From contig JAJEKV010000054.1 of NCBI GenBank assembly GCA_021234155.1, positions 4,883,962 through 4,947,961 on the forward strand: a stretch of 64,000 nucleotides of DNA, written 5' to 3'. Positions 1 through 12,584 of the stretch are shown in pieces (position 1 is the stretch's first letter; every line of letters starts with the position of its first letter). The stretch comes from Isoetes taiwanensis (Eukaryota; Streptophyta; Lycopodiopsida; Isoetales; Isoetaceae). A program made the translations under genes and the position numbers. Under the pieces are notes generated by a model. It was not told where the DNA came from. It ran no database searches and saw only the letters and a program-made list of their open reading frames with translations.

Positions 1-2
1 CT

Positions 3-1540
3 CTCTCTCACAACTATATCGGAAGAAAGCCTGTTGCTTTTGAACACATCGACGACGCGAGCAATAGATGGGCGATCCATGTGCACCAGCTCTCTATCCA
101 TCATCATTTGGACCTTCATATGTTGGATGATGTCCAATGTGCTAGAGTATCGATTCGGTTGGGTTTATCTCAACATACAACCCCATAAGCCGCATTGCCC
201 GGACAAAATCAAGGAGCATCTCGTAAATGTAGCCCGGGAATATATGTCGATATCTCATGCCCCCATGATTCTTGGTCATCTGATGATGATGATAAAAACT
301 CTCTTCTCCCACCAAGGATATCGCACCGCTTCCATCTTGTAGTTATAACGGCTCTTCAATTTGGGCATTAAGCTCCTTGCAAAAAAAGCGGAGGGCCGTG
401 TCCCAATCACCAATAGCCACCCACACATTTGTAAGGGAGTCATCAAAATGGAGTTTGACCCTTTTGCAATTGAGCTTTGTGTGTGTCCAACCTTGGAGGC
501 GTGGATGGCATAGACTCCTTCGCAAGAGCGAGAGCTATTTCTCGGGGCGTACTTATACACGAGTCTCATTTTGGCTTTCCACTCAAGACTTATCTTCATA
601 TCAGCCCTTCTTGGAGCACTATGCATTGCATTTGACCATCTCCTATAAGAAGAGAATTGGCTCGGAAGATGGTCAAGTAATTCTGCAAAGGTTCCTCCAT
701 TCATGAATGGCAAGACTACCATTGGTCCCCTCGTGGCTCATCTCCACAAAAGACCTCGGGGGCAAGTCCAAGGGTGTGGCCAATCTTTGGACTTGGGCTC
801 TTGAAACGGATATACTTGTCACCAACAACCATGATGCGGCTCTATCTTGGCCTCTCCACACAATGCCGATTATAATAATCATCTTGATTAAAGTCACGGG
901 GGTTCCCAAGATCCGGATTTGGTATATCCGGCAAGATGCACTTTACAACTCCAACAGCATCCACAGGAATGCTGTCAATAAATGCAGCACATTTATCATG
1001 AGCATGTAATGATAATCTAGCCCCTGCACCAATAGAGCTCCCACCATGGATAAGACTATCTAACTCCTTCACCTGTTCATCATTGAGACTGCTACTGGCC
1101 ATCTTGTGATCTTTGCGTCGGACCTTTGCACTTCGCCACGAATTAGCCCATCGTCCCACGTATGCCTCAGCATAGGGGCTCATAAGTGGCACTTTATACT
1201 TAAGTAGCATCCTCAATTCTGGCTCAGGATTGCAAACCCAAGACTTTAAGTTCTTTCTCATCATATCTTCCAACTCAGACTCATGCTCTGGCCACCTCCC
1301 ACATAATTCAGACCGACATTCTTTCTCAACTGATGCTACAAAACGGTTAATTCGATCATCAGTTTGCATATGTCGTTCCGGGTCGGTCTGTGCGCATATT
1401 TGATTGATGAGGATGCGCCTAATTTCACTAAGCATCTCTGTCCTTACTGAGGCCATTTTTATGCCTACAAACAAAACAAAATAATGAATACAAAAGCCAA
1501 GCATGCACAAAGTAAATGCAACATAATACGACAATATCAA
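3..1540 (-). pseudogene. decayed ORF series, possibly transposon-encoded
   Basis: I do not recognise this gene. The best frame (1540 to 842) gives 232 residues, with a likely internal start at the Met of MASVRTEML near residue 30. It is moderately charged and contains a Trp-rich stretch (GRWPEHESELEDM, then YVGRWANSWRSAKVRRKD). Protein-like sequence continues to the left edge in shifting frames (for example VVGDKYIRFKSP, LEWKAKMRLVYKYAP, STYIPGYIYEMLLDF), so the gene has several frameshifts and stops and may run off the window. A tRNA-like repeat block lies just upstream on this strand, as one also does upstream of the SET/TnpD relics at 13-18 kb. From that I infer it may be a second gene of the same CACTA-type element (a TnpA-like role), but no TnpA motif is visible. 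Confidence 0.35.
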
Positions 1541-2094
1541 ACATGTATGCAGACCATATAATCATTACTTATAACACGCCCTATGGCGACTAATACCTTA
1601 TCCGATTCCCCGCCCCAAAAGCAAGAAAAAAAAAGAAGAAGAAACAAGAAAAACTAAATAGGTTAGATTAGGGTATTCGGACCCACGGTCAATTTACATT
1701 AAGATTACTAGTTAATTAGTTAGCGGATAGTCCCTAAATTTAGTTAACTTTTTAACCAAAAACACTACCTAAACTTATCTTCACACCTTGTTCGGATTAG
1801 TTAGCAAAATTAACTAAAAATTAACTAAATTAGAAATTAGCACTATAGAGGTCACTTTAAGTTTAGTTAATTGTACATATAATTTTTTATGCCTTTGGCT
1901 AACTTAACTAGACATGTTCGAAATAATTTAGTTAATTAGTTAAGTTTTTTTTTACCAAAGCTTTTAGTGCGAATTAGTACTACATTAAGTTAGCCTAACC
2001 TATTTTTTTTAACTAGCACGGGTGTGAAGGGAATCATCCAGTTACTGTTAACTTAACCTAGCCCTAGCTACCTCTAGCTAAAACTGACAATAAA
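1541..2094. other. AT-rich spacer with repeated TTAGTTAA motifs
   Basis: There is no credible coding frame. The stretch is dominated by short variants of TTAGTTAATTAGTTAA and its complement, with A and T runs. It separates the decayed ORF series from the tRNA-like block. Confidence 0.5.
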
Positions 2095-2490
2095 CATGAA
2101 CTAAGGCCCGAACACCTTGTCCTCCCCACTCGCGGTGGAGCCGACCATGTCCTTGCCGTAGCCACATCTACCTAAGAATGAGAAGAAAAGTGGACTTGGA
2201 CCCGGACACCTAGTCCTCTCCACGCAAGGTGGAGCCGACCGTGCCCTTGAACAAGCCACTACAATTTTATTTTAAACCTAAAAAATAACAAGTGGAACTG
2301 GAAGTGGACTTGAACCCGGGTACGTGGTCCTCTCCACTCTAGGTGGAGCCGACCGTGCCCTTGAACAAGCCACTCATTAACCTAGGAAACAATTATGATT
2401 GTAGTTGAAGTGGACTTCGAACCCGGGTACATGGTCCTCCCCACTCTAGGTGGAGCCGACCCGTGCCCTTGAACAAGCCACTCCATCAAT
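2095..2490 (-). repeat. tandem tRNA-like repeat block, left copy
   Basis: About four units of 100-115 bp share a core of about 70 bp. Read on the minus strand, the core starts near GTGGCTTGTTCAAGG (compare a pol III A box), passes through a hairpin CTCCAC...GTGGAG, and ends in GGGTTCAAGTCC or GGGTTCGAAGTCC (compare a B box or T-arm) followed by CACTT. The ends AAGTGG and CCACTT are complementary, like an acceptor stem. This is what is seen; derivation from a tRNA-Ser/Leu-like SINE head is inference. A related block lies at 18405-18710. Both blocks sit upstream, on the minus strand, of transposon-type ORFs. Confidence 0.5.
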
Positions 2491-2619
2491 TTTTTTAACC
2501 TACTTAAAACTATAAAAATAAAATGCAAGTGCGATCAACTACTTACCAAAATAAGGACGCTGTGGTACAAGATCCCGTCGGGTCCAAATCGTAATAGAAA
2601 GCCGCAAATGTATAACAAA

Positions 2620-3420
2620 GCATTAGAAGAATAAGAACAAAGAAGAAAAAGATCAAGAAGAAAGAAAGGAAAAAAAAAGGGGGATAGAAAACAAGAGATA
2701 GAAATAAAACAAGAGAAAGAAATAAGAGAATAGAAGGGAAGAAATAAGGATAGAATAGAGAAGAAATAAGAGAAGAAACAAGAAAGAATGAAGAAAAATA
2801 AGAGGAAATAAGAGAAGGGAAGGGAATAGAATGGAAGGAAGAAATAAGGGAAGGGAAAGAAAAGGATCGAATGGAAAGTGAGGAAGAAATATGAAGAATA
2901 AGAAACAAATGAAGAATGAAGAAATGAAATTAAAAAGAATGAAGAATAAGAAATGAAAAAAAATGAAGAATAAGGAAGGGAAGAGAAGAAAGAAATGAGG
3001 GAAGGGAGGGGAAAGAATGAGGAATGAGAAAGCATGAGAAAGAATGGAAATGAGAAACAAATGAGAAAGCATGAGAAAGAAATGAGAAAGCAAGAAATGA
3101 GAAAGAATGAGGAAGAATGAGAAAGAGTGAGGAATAAAGAATGAGAAAGCATGAGGAAGAAAGAAATGAGAAAGAATGAGGAAGAAAGAATGAGAAAGAA
3201 ATGAGGAAAGAAGAAATATGGGAAGAAAGAATGAGGAAAGAATGAAGCATCGAAGAAGGAGGAAGAAATGAAGCATGAGGAAGAATGAGGAAGAAATGAA
3301 GCATGAGGAAGAAAGAAGGAGGAAGAATGAATGAGGCATGGAAGAATGGGAAGAAAAAAAATCAAGAACAAAGAAGAAGAGGAAGGAAAGGAAACCAAAA
3401 AAAGAGGAAGGTTGGGCATG
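2620..3420 (+). repeat. 800-bp polypurine (GAA/GGAA) tract
   Basis: The plus strand is almost entirely A and G for about 800 bp, built from irregular AGAAAGAATGAGGAA-type units with scattered T and C. Open frames on the complementary strand encode only Phe/Ser/Leu low-complexity sequence and are not genes. Such tracts can form intramolecular triplexes. No regular unit length is visible, so it looks like drifted microsatellite DNA. Confidence 0.85.
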
Positions 3421-3589
3421 CACCATTCAATCCAAAAAACCTATTCAATCTAAAAAACATGATATACTAACCTTAGAATAGTTGCTTGCAGGTAGATCAG
3501 GGTACTAGCGCCGCGGATCGCCCAAGAACCTCGAAGAAGTAGGGCAAAAAGAAGTTCCGAAAAAGCCGGCCGCCCGCGGGTTCAAAATA

Positions 3590-3730
3590 TTACGAGGCGT
3601 CAAGATGCGGCGTCCACGCCGCATGCGACGTTATTTCAAATCCGTATAAATACGTATAAATACGGTCTTACGTCGCATGCGACGTCCTTGCGACGTATTT
3701 TGTTATAGCGACGTTATTTTTTTTGCATCT
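3590..3730. repeat. GCATGC-centred palindrome cluster
   Basis: This short GC-rich patch contains CGCCGCATGCGACG and the perfect 16-bp palindrome ACGTCGCATGCGACGT (3670-3685), then TTTTGTTATAGCGACG. The same vocabulary recurs at 12480-12560, 18970-19600 and 22850-23569. By analogy with CACTA elements, clustered short motifs like these may be subterminal transposase-binding repeats. Confidence 0.5.
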
Positions 3731-4506
3731 TTTTTTAATGTGATGCTCATTAAAGTTTGTCCCTAGGCTTATTTGAACAGTCCTGAGGCATGCATGCAGT
3801 CAATCACATTTCGGATTCTATTACTACCAGCGAAAATTGTATGAGCGAAGTCGAATCGCCGTTCCTGGGGACGGTCGCCCCAGGACGCTTCGCGGTTTGA
3901 CAGGTTCTCCCGGACCGATCTTGGATTTTTTTGGTCCTGTTCGGAGCTGGATCCTTGAACGGAGGATTCAACGGTCGGATATATAGGGGAACCGAGCCGG
4001 AGGGTGTTCATTAGCATCCAAATCCCCCCTCGGCGCCAGAGACAGCCCTCGAGAACTTTTTTGGGGTCCGTCTCCTGGGGACGGGACTCTCCCCTCTACT
4101 GAGGTGGCCATTCAAAGTCCTCGCCTTGTTTGACTTGGGGAAGGGTGCGAGTCATGCTTGCCCAACAACGGGCTGCCCGGACCGTTCTAACCCCAACGCT
4201 TGGGTCTGGACCTTATCCGAAAATTTTGGAAATTTTCCTGTATGCTGGTGATGACCATGGAAGCCAGCTGACCAAAAACCATAATTTAATTCCATGCCAT
4301 GCATTAACTACGAATTTATGAACCATAAATGCAATAAAATGCATAACTAAAAGAGTGTGCATCGAAAAAAGGCGAGTCTTTGACCAGGGGGGCAACAAGG
4401 CGGTGCGGACACATTAAAAAAATTTCCACTTGGAAAGCAATCTTTCAACAAGGTACAATTGTTTCTGAGAAACAAAACCAGTTCATTACAAGTTAGTTAT
4501 GCCATC

Positions 4507-4998
4507 CTTCTAGAATCTGGCAAGTCACAGGGTTTACGTTTCGGAGGCCCTCTCCTTGTCAGATTTGGTCGGGACCTTGCTGCCGTGTCTTGACATGGAG
4601 TGGGGGTGTTGGCCTTGAGTTGGGACCCTAAACTCCCCTAGGAAGTTGCTTGCCCCGAATTGATTCATTACAAGTTAATTATGCCATCCATGTCAAATAG
4701 CTTTAAGGAGCAGTCCGTTGAACAAGGGCATTCTCTCTATCCATATGCCTTGATATTGAAACACAACCATCATCACAAGCAACCAAATCTAACCCCCAAC
4801 CCGCACTAGTCTTTTGCTTTTCTGTACTCATTTATCTTCATTCTAGTAGTTATGATGCTTTTCTGTAATCATTTATCTTCATTCTAATAGTTATGATGCT
4901 TATATTCTCAATGCAATCTTAGACCAAGTATAACGTCCAGCGAGCCAAGGTCAACCCCAAGTACAACGATCCCACAAACTCCATTCCTTTGACCTTAG
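4507..4998. repeat. type-B segment of the 1.1-kb array, copy 1
   Basis: From the TTCTAGAATCTGGCAAG region to the next unit start, this part does not follow the usual unit. After GGAGTGGGGGTGTTGG and CCCCGAATT it carries an AT-richer stretch (CATTACAAGTTAATTATGCC ... ATATGCCTTGATATTGAAAC ... AACGATCC). That stretch is shared only with 7815-8308. Confidence 0.8.
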
Positions 4999-7814
4999 CT
5001 AACCTTTTGACCTAGACTTTCTCCGAAAATTTCGAAAATTGGGCTGTGTGCTGGAGATGGATTAGGAATCCAGCTGGCAAAAAATCAGAATTTATTTTCG
5101 TACAATGCATTAATTGCGAATTTATGAATGTCTTGCCACTGCAAAAACGCCCCGCGACTTCTACGTGCCACATCGGGAGGAGGACAGGCCCAAACTCCGC
5201 TCCGTCAGTTCCCCTTGCTCCCTATTCTCGGCTGCAGCTTCTCGGCCAGGTCCCAAGTGCAACAGACGAAGTCTCGGCCCCCAAAACGCAAACCCTTCTA
5301 GAACCTAGCAACCCACAGGGTTTACGTTTTGGAGGCCCTCTCCTTGTCAGATTCGGGCGGGACCTTGCGCCGTGACTTGACATGGAGTGGGGGTGTTGGC
5401 AATGAGAGCACGGACCCTAAAATCCCCCTAAGCTGCTTGCCCCGAATTTCCTCTCCCCAAGGCCACGGGGGCCGGACGAGGCGACCTCCCTCTCCTGGAA
5501 TCGCGATTTGGCTCTGCCAATGGACTCGAAACGCCGACATTGCCACGGGGACCAAGTTCCGTGGCGAAGACCACCCGACCTCCAAGAAGCGCCAAAGTAG
5601 CTCACTTCCATCACACTCGTAGTCAATTGGCCTAAGATGTGGATCGCGGGATCTTTGTCGTGGAGGGCGTGAGTGTTTCTTTCTTTTGCAAAACCGACCT
5701 TGTAACTTGCTCTCTAGGGTAATTTAGCCCATTCTCGGCGATTTGGCGGGGTCGATTTGCCATTCGGAGCCTCCCGGTGCGAGCGACAAGACACCTGCGG
5801 TTTCTACAAGGCCGACCTCGGGGCCTTCCCCAGCGGTTTGACAAGTTCTCCCGGACCGATCTGGAATCTTTTGGGCCTTCCCCAAAGAGGGGCCCGAACG
5901 GAGGATCCAACGGTTGGGATAGGGGAACCGGGCTCCGGGAGGGTGGTCATTAAGCGTCTGGCCCCGGGGCCCAGCCCGAAGGGCTGCCTCGGGAACTTTT
6001 TTGGATCCCGCCTCTTGGGGTCCGGACTCTCCCCTCTTGTGAGGGATCCCCGCAAGGTCCCCGCCTCGTTTGACTTGGGGAAGGGTGCCGGCTCGGTTGC
6101 CCCAGCAGGGCTGCCCCGGCGTTCTAATGCTAACCCTTTGACCTAGACCTTCTCACGAAAATTTCGAAAATTGGGGCGTGTCTTTGGAGATGGATTAGGA
6201 ATCCAGGTGGCAAAAAATCAGAATTTATTTTCGTACAATGCATTAATTGCGAATTTATGAATGTCTTGCCATTGCAAAAGCCCCCGACTTCTACTTGCCA
6301 CATCGGGAGGAGGATGGCCCAAACTCCGCTCCGTCGGTTCCCTCGTGCTCCGTATTCTCCGGCTGCGGCTTCTCGGCCAGGGTCCCAAGTGCAATTGACC
6401 AAGTCTCGGCCCCAAAACGCAAACCCTTCTAGAACACGGCAACCCACGGGGTTTACGTTTTGGAGGCTCTCTCCTTGTCGGTCGGGCGGGAGCTTGCGCT
6501 GCATGACTTGGCGTGGAGTGGGGGTGTTGGCGCGCAGAGCACGGACCCTAAAATCCCCCGAAGCTTTGCCCCCGAATTTCCTCTCCCCAAGGCCACGGGG
6601 CCGGACCGGGCGACCTCCCTCTCGAGATCGCGATTTGGCTCTGCCAATGGACTTAGAACGTCGACATTGCCCTATGGACCAAGTTCCGTGGCCAGAAGAC
6701 CACCCGACCTCCAAGAAGCGCCAAAGTAGCTCACTTCCATCACACTCGTAGTCAATTGGCCTAAGATGTGGATGCGGGATACTGTCGTGGAGGGCGTGAG
6801 TGTTTCTTTCTTTTGCAAAACCGACCTTGTAACTTGCTCCCTAGGGTAATTTCGCCATTGGGACGATTTGGCGGTCGATTTGCCATTCCGAGCCTCCCGG
6901 TGCGAACGACAAGACAATGCGGTTTCTACAAGGCCGACCTCAGGACGCCCCGCGGTTTGACAAGTTCTCCCGGACCGATCTGGAATCTTTTGGGCCTTCC
7001 CGAAGAGGGGCCCCTGAACGGAGGATCCAACGGTCGGATAGGGGAACCGGGCTCCGGGAGGGTGGTCATTAGCGTGCAGCCCCCCGGGGGAGCGCTGCCA
7101 GGAAGGGCTGCCTCGGGAACTTTTTTGGATCCCACCTCTTGGGGTTCGGACTCTCCCCTCTTGTGACGGATCCCCCCAAGGTCCCCGGCCTCGTTTGACT
7201 TGGGGAAGGTGCCAGCCGGCTCGGTTGCCACCAGCGGGCTCCCCGACCGTTCTAATGCTAACCCTTTGACCTAGACCTTCTCCGAAAATTTCAAAAATTG
7301 GGCTGTGTGCTGGAGATGGATTAGGAATCCAGCTGGCAAAAAATCAGAATTTATTTTCGTACAATGCATTAATTGCGAATTTATGAATGTCTTGCCACTG
7401 CAAAAGCGCCCCCCAACTTCTACTTGCCACATCGGGAGGAGGACAGGCCCAAACTCCGCTCCGTCAGTTCCCCTTGCTCCGTAATCTCGGCTGCAGCTTC
7501 TCGGCCAGGTCCCAAGTGCAACAGACCAAGTCTCGGCCCCCAAAACGCAAACCCTTCTAGAACCTGGCAACCCACAGGGTTTACGTTTTGGAGGCCCTCT
7601 CCTTGTCAGATTCGGGCGGGACCTTCACGGACCCTAAAATCCCCCCGGAAGCTGCTTGCCCCGAATTTCCTCTCCCCAAGGCCCTGGGGACGGACGGGCG
7701 ACCTCCCCTCTCCGGAGCTGCGATTTGGCTCTGCCAATGGACTCAGAACGTCGACGTTGCCCTAGGGACCAAGTCTTTGTGGTCAGAAGACCAAAACTTC
7801 GGCCCCAAAACAAA

Positions 7815-8308
7815 ACCCTTCTAGAATCGGCAAGTCCACGGGGGTTTACGTTTGGAGGCCCTCTCCTTGTCGATTTGGTGGGACCTTGCACCGTATCTTG
7901 ACATGGAGTGGGGGTGTTGGCGCTTGAGTGGGACCCTAAACTCCCCCGGAAGTTGCTTGCCCCGAATTCAGTTCATTACAAGTTAATTATGCCATCCATG
8001 TCAAATAGCTTTAGGGGCGATCCGTTGAACAAGGGCATTCTCTCTATCCATATGCCTTGATATTGAAACACAACCATCATCACAAGCAACCAAATCTAAC
8101 CCCCAAAACCCGCACTAGTCTTTTTGCTTTTCGTAATCATTTATCTTCATTCTAGTAGTTATGATGCTTTTCCGTAATCATTTATCTTTATTCTAATAGT
8201 TATGATGCTTATATTCTCAATGCAATCTTAGACCAAGTATAACGTCCAAATGAGCCAAGGTCAACCCCAAGTACAACGATCCCCCAAACTCCATTCCTTT
8301 GACCTTAG
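7815..8308. repeat. type-B segment of the 1.1-kb array, copy 2
   Basis: This is a close copy of 4507-4998. It is joined to a standard first half at 7257-7800, and the join repeats the CCTTCTAGAA region, so this unit is a chimera. The pattern suggests unequal exchange or gene conversion inside the array. Confidence 0.8.
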
Positions 8309-11300
8309 CTAACCCTTTGACCTAGACGTTCTCCTCCTAAAATTTGAAAATTGGGTCGTGTCTTTGGAGATGGATTAGGAATCCAGTGGCAAAAATCAGA
8401 ATTTATTTTCGTACAATGCATTAATTATAATTTATGAATGTCTTGCCACTTTGCAAAAAGCCCCCAGACTTCTACTTGCCACATCGGGGAGGAGGACAGG
8501 CCCAAACTCCGCTCAGGTCGGTTCCCTTGCTCCGTATTCTCTTTTGCGGCTTCTCGGCCGTGTCCCAAGTGCAACAGGCGAAGTCTCGGCCCCCAAAACG
8601 CAAACCCTTCTAGAACCTAGCAACCCACAGGGTTTACGTTTTGGAGGCCCTCTCCTTGTCGATTCAGTAGGGACCTTGCTTGCGGTGACTTGGCGTGGAG
8701 TGGGGGTGTTGGCCTTGAGCATGGACCCTAAAATCCCCCTAAGCTGCTTGCCCCGATTTCCCTCTCCCCAAGGCCACAGGGGCGGGACGGGCAACCTCCC
8801 TCTCGGAATCGCGATTTGGCTCTGCCAATGGACTCAGAACGTCGACATTGCCCTGGGGACCAAGTTCCGTGGCCAAAAGACCACCCGACCTCCAAGAAGC
8901 GCCAAAGTAGCTCACTTCCATCACACTCGTAGTCGATTGGCCTAGGATGTGGATGCGGTATACTGTCGTGGAGGGCGTGAGTGTTTCTTTCTTTTGCAAA
9001 ACCGACCTTGTAACTTGCTCCCTAGGGTAATTTCGCCATTCCGGACGATTTGGCAGGGTCGATTTGCCATTCCGGAGCCTCCCCGGTGCCCGAACGACAA
9101 GACATTGCGGTTTCTACAAGGCCGACCTCAGAACGCCCTGCGGTTTGACAAGTTCTCCCGGACCGATCTGGAATCTTTTGGGCCTTCCCGAAGAGGGGCC
9201 CCTGAACGGAGGATCCAACGGTCGGATAGGGGAACCGGGCTCCGGGAGGATGGTCATTAGCGTCAGCCCCCGGGGCCGCCAGAAGGGCTGCCTCGGGAAC
9301 TTTTTGGATCCCGCCTCTTGGGGTCCGGACTCTCCCCTCTTGTGAGGGAATCCCCTGCAAGGTCCCGGCCTCGTTTGACTTGGGAAAGGGTGCGGCTTCG
9401 GTTTGCCCCGCAACAGCTGCCCCGACCGCTTCTAATGTTAACCCTTTGACCTAGACCTTCTCCGGGGTAAAATTTCAAAATTGGGCATTGTCTTTGGAGA
9501 TGGATTAGGAATCCAGCTGGCAAAAATTAGAATTTATTTTCGTACAATGCATTAATTGTGAATTTATGAATGTCTTGCCATCGCAAAGCGCCCCCGGCTA
9601 CTTGCCACATCGGGAGGAGCACGGGCCCAAACTCCGCTCCGATCAATTCCCTTGCTCCGTATTCTCGGCTGCAGCTTCGCCAGTCCCAAGTGCAATGACC
9701 AAGTCTCGCCCCCAAAACGCAAACCCTTCTAGAACACGGCAACCCACCCTAAAATCCCCCTGGCCGCCTCCGAATTTCCTCTCCCCAAGGACACGGGGGA
9801 CGGGGGCCGGGCGACCTCCCCTCTCCGGAATCGCGATTTGGCTCTTGCCAATGGACTCGAAACGTCGACATTGCCCCACAGGGACCAAGTTCCGCGGCCA
9901 AAAGACCACCCGACCTCCAAGAAGCCAAAGTAGCTCACTTCCATCACACTCTCGTAGTCGATTGGCCTAAGATGTGGATCGATATCTTGTCGTGGGCGTG
10001 AGTGTTTCTTTCTTTTGCAAAACCGACCTTGTAACTTGCTCCCTAGGGTAATTTCACCATTCGGGACGATTTGGCGTGGTCGATTTGCCATTCCGAGCCT
10101 CCCGCGTGCCCGAACGACAAGACATCATGCCCGGTTTCTACAAGGCCGACCTCGGGGCGCCTCAAGGGTTTGACAAGTTCTCCTGACCGATCTGGAATCT
10201 TTTGGGCCCTCCCAAGAGGGGCCCCCGAATCGGAGGATCCAAATCGGTCCGGATAGGGGAACCGGGCTCCCGGAGGGTGGTCATTAGCGTCTGACCCAGG
10301 GAGCGCTGCCAGAAGGGCTGCCTCGGGAACTTTTTGGATCCCGCCTCTTGGGTCCCTGACTCCCCTCTTGTGAGGGATCCCCGCAAGGTCCCCGCCTCGT
10401 TTGACTTGGGGAAGGGTGCCAACTTCGGTTGCCCCCTGCAAACTGCCCCGACCGCTTCTAATGCTAACCCTTTGATCTAGACCTTCTCACGAAAATTTCA
10501 AAATTTAGTGCATTGTGCTGGAAATGGATTAAGAATCCAGCTGGCAAAAAATCAGAATTTATTTTCGGTACAATGCATTAATTGCGAATTTATGAATGTC
10601 TTGCCATCGCAAAGCCCCCGACTTCTACTTGCCACATCGGAGGAGGAGGACAGGCCCAAACTCCGCTCCGTCGGTTCCCCTTGCTCCCGTATTCACCGCT
10701 GCGGCTTCACCGGCTAGGTCCCAAGTGCAATGGACCAAGTCTCGGCCCCAAAAATGCAAAACCCTTCTAGAACACGGGAACCCACGGGGGTTTACGTTTT
10801 GGAGGCCCTCTCCTTGTCGGTCGGGCGAGACCTTGCGCCGACTTGACGGGAGTGGGGTGTTGGACGGCAGAGCACGGACCCTAAAATCCCCCTAAGCCGC
10901 TTGCCCCAATTTCCTCTCCCCAAGGCCACGGGGACGGGCGGGCGAACTCCCCTCCCGGATCACGATTTGGCTCGCCAATGGACTCGGAACGTCGACATTG
11001 CCCTGGGGACCAAGTTCCGTGGCCGGACCACCCGACCTCCAAGAAGCCAAAGTAGCTCACTTCCATCACACTTTCGTAGTCAATTGGCCTAAGATGTGGA
11101 TGGGGATACCGTCGTGGAGGGCGAGTGTTTTTCTTTCTTTTGCAAAACCGACCTTGTAACTTGCTCCCTAGGGTAATTTTGCCATTCCGGACGATTTGGC
11201 AGGGTCGATTTGCCATTCCGAGCCTCCCGCGTCTCGAACGACAAGACACCTGCGGTTTCTACAAGGCCCTCGGGGCGCCCGGTTTTGACAAGTTCTTCCT

Positions 11301-12479
11301 GATCGACTGAATCTTTTGGGGCCTCCCCAAGAGGGGCCCCTGAACGGAGGATCCAACGGTGGGATAGGGGAACCGGGCCGCGTGAGGGTGGTCATTAGCG
11401 TCGCGCAGCCCGGGAGCCGCCAGAAGGGTCAGCCTCGAACTTTTTGATCCCGCCTCTTGGGGTCCCGGACTCTCCCCTCTTGTGAGGGATCCCCGCAAGG
11501 TCCTAGCCTCGTTTGACTTGGGGAAGGGTGCCAGCCTCTGTTGCCTCCGCAACCTGCCCCTAGACCGCTTCTAATGCTAACCCTTTGACCTAGACCTTCT
11601 CCAAAATTTCAAAATTGGTGCGTGCTTGAAATGGATTAAGAATCCAGCGGGCAAAAATCAGAATTTATTTTCGTGACAATGCATTAATTGCGAATTTATG
11701 AATGTCTTGCCATCGCAGTGCAAAGCCCCACTTCTACTTGCCACATCGGGAGGAGGACAGGGCCCAAACTCCGCCCGTTAGCCTCCCTTGTTCCTGTGTT
11801 CTTCTCCTGGTATTTTCTGGGCTAGGTCCCAAGTGCAACAGACCAAGTCTCGCCCCCAAAACGCAAAACCCTTCTAGAACACGGGAACCCACAGGGGTTT
11901 ACATTTTGGAGGCCCTCTCTCCTTGTCGATTCAAAGGGACCTTGGCCGCGGACTTGACGCGGGAGTGGGGGTGTTGGCCCCTAAGCAGAGCACGGACCCT
12001 AAAAATCCCCCTAAGGGCGCTGCCCCCTAACTTCCTCTCCCCAAGGCCCCGGGACCCGACCCCGCGAACTCCCCTCCTAATCACGATTTGGCTGCTCGCC
12101 AATGGACTCGACGCCGACATTGCCCCCGGGGACCAAGTTCCTTTGGGCTTAGCTAAGACCACCCTCCGGTAAATTCTCCAAGAAGCCAAAGTAGCTCACC
12201 TACGTTTTGGAGGCCCTCTCCTTGTCGGGAGGAGGAGGCCCAAGGACCTTGGCGCCTCGTGACTTGACGTGGAGTGGGGGTGTTGACACCCCCTAGGAGA
12301 CCCTAAAATCCCCTAAGCCGCTGTCTCCGAATTTCCTCTCCCAAGGCCCCGGGATCCCGGATGGGCGATCTCGGCCTCCCTGAATCGATTACGTCTCTGC
12401 AAATGGACTCGGCGCCGACATTGCCCCGGGGACCAATTTCCCGCCGTAAGACCACTCATGTTCACCCAACTAAGAAATG

Positions 12480-12565
12480 AGTTTTAACGTCGTTTTTATC
12501 GCCGTGATGCGAATGTCAATATCGCGATGCGACGATTTTGTTATAGCGACGCGGTTTAAACTATT
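12480..12565. repeat. AGCGACG/GCGATGCGACG motif patch
   Basis: It contains TTTTAACGTCGTTTTTATCG, ATCGCGATGCGACG and TTTTGTTATAGCGACGCGG, the same vocabulary as 3590-3730. The two patches bracket the 1.1-kb array and lie in the same orientation. Confidence 0.45.
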
Positions 12566-12584
12566 TTTATTTTTGTTGTGTACA

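Larger units (their letters stand above)
3770..12465. repeat. GC-rich tandem array, unit about 1.1 kb
   Basis: Taking the block GCTAACCCTTTGACCTAGAC plus the following ATGCATTAATTGCGAATTTATGA segment as phase, units begin near 4998, 6125, 7257, 8308, 9437, 10463 and 11576. The lengths are about 1127, 1132, 1051, 1129, 1026 and 1113 bp. A diverged partial unit lies at 3770-4998, and a rearranged one ends near 12465. Every unit repeats the same ordered segments (CACATCGGGAGGAGGA, AAACCCTTCTAGAA, GGTTTACGTTTTGGAGG, GGAGTGGGGGTGTTGG, CTAGGGTAATTT, GAACGGAGGATCCAACGG). Copies differ by many small indels within GC runs. Open frames in it are short, do not line up between copies and look fortuitous. 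It is either a satellite-like array or the internal repeat of a large transposon. Confidence 0.9.

Noticed and set aside
2095-2490. Functional tRNA genes
   Set aside because: The D-arm, anticodon arm and five-base T-stem cannot be folded convincingly; only A/B-box-like motifs and end complementarity remain.
2535-3426. Open frames of up to 294 codons on the minus strand
   Set aside because: They only translate the polypurine tract (Phe, Ser, Leu, Ile) and have no domain.
5046-12189. Many open frames of 60-194 codons on both strands in the 1.1-kb array
   Set aside because: They do not keep the same frame or limits between copies, and small indels shift them freely; GC-rich DNA has few stops by chance.
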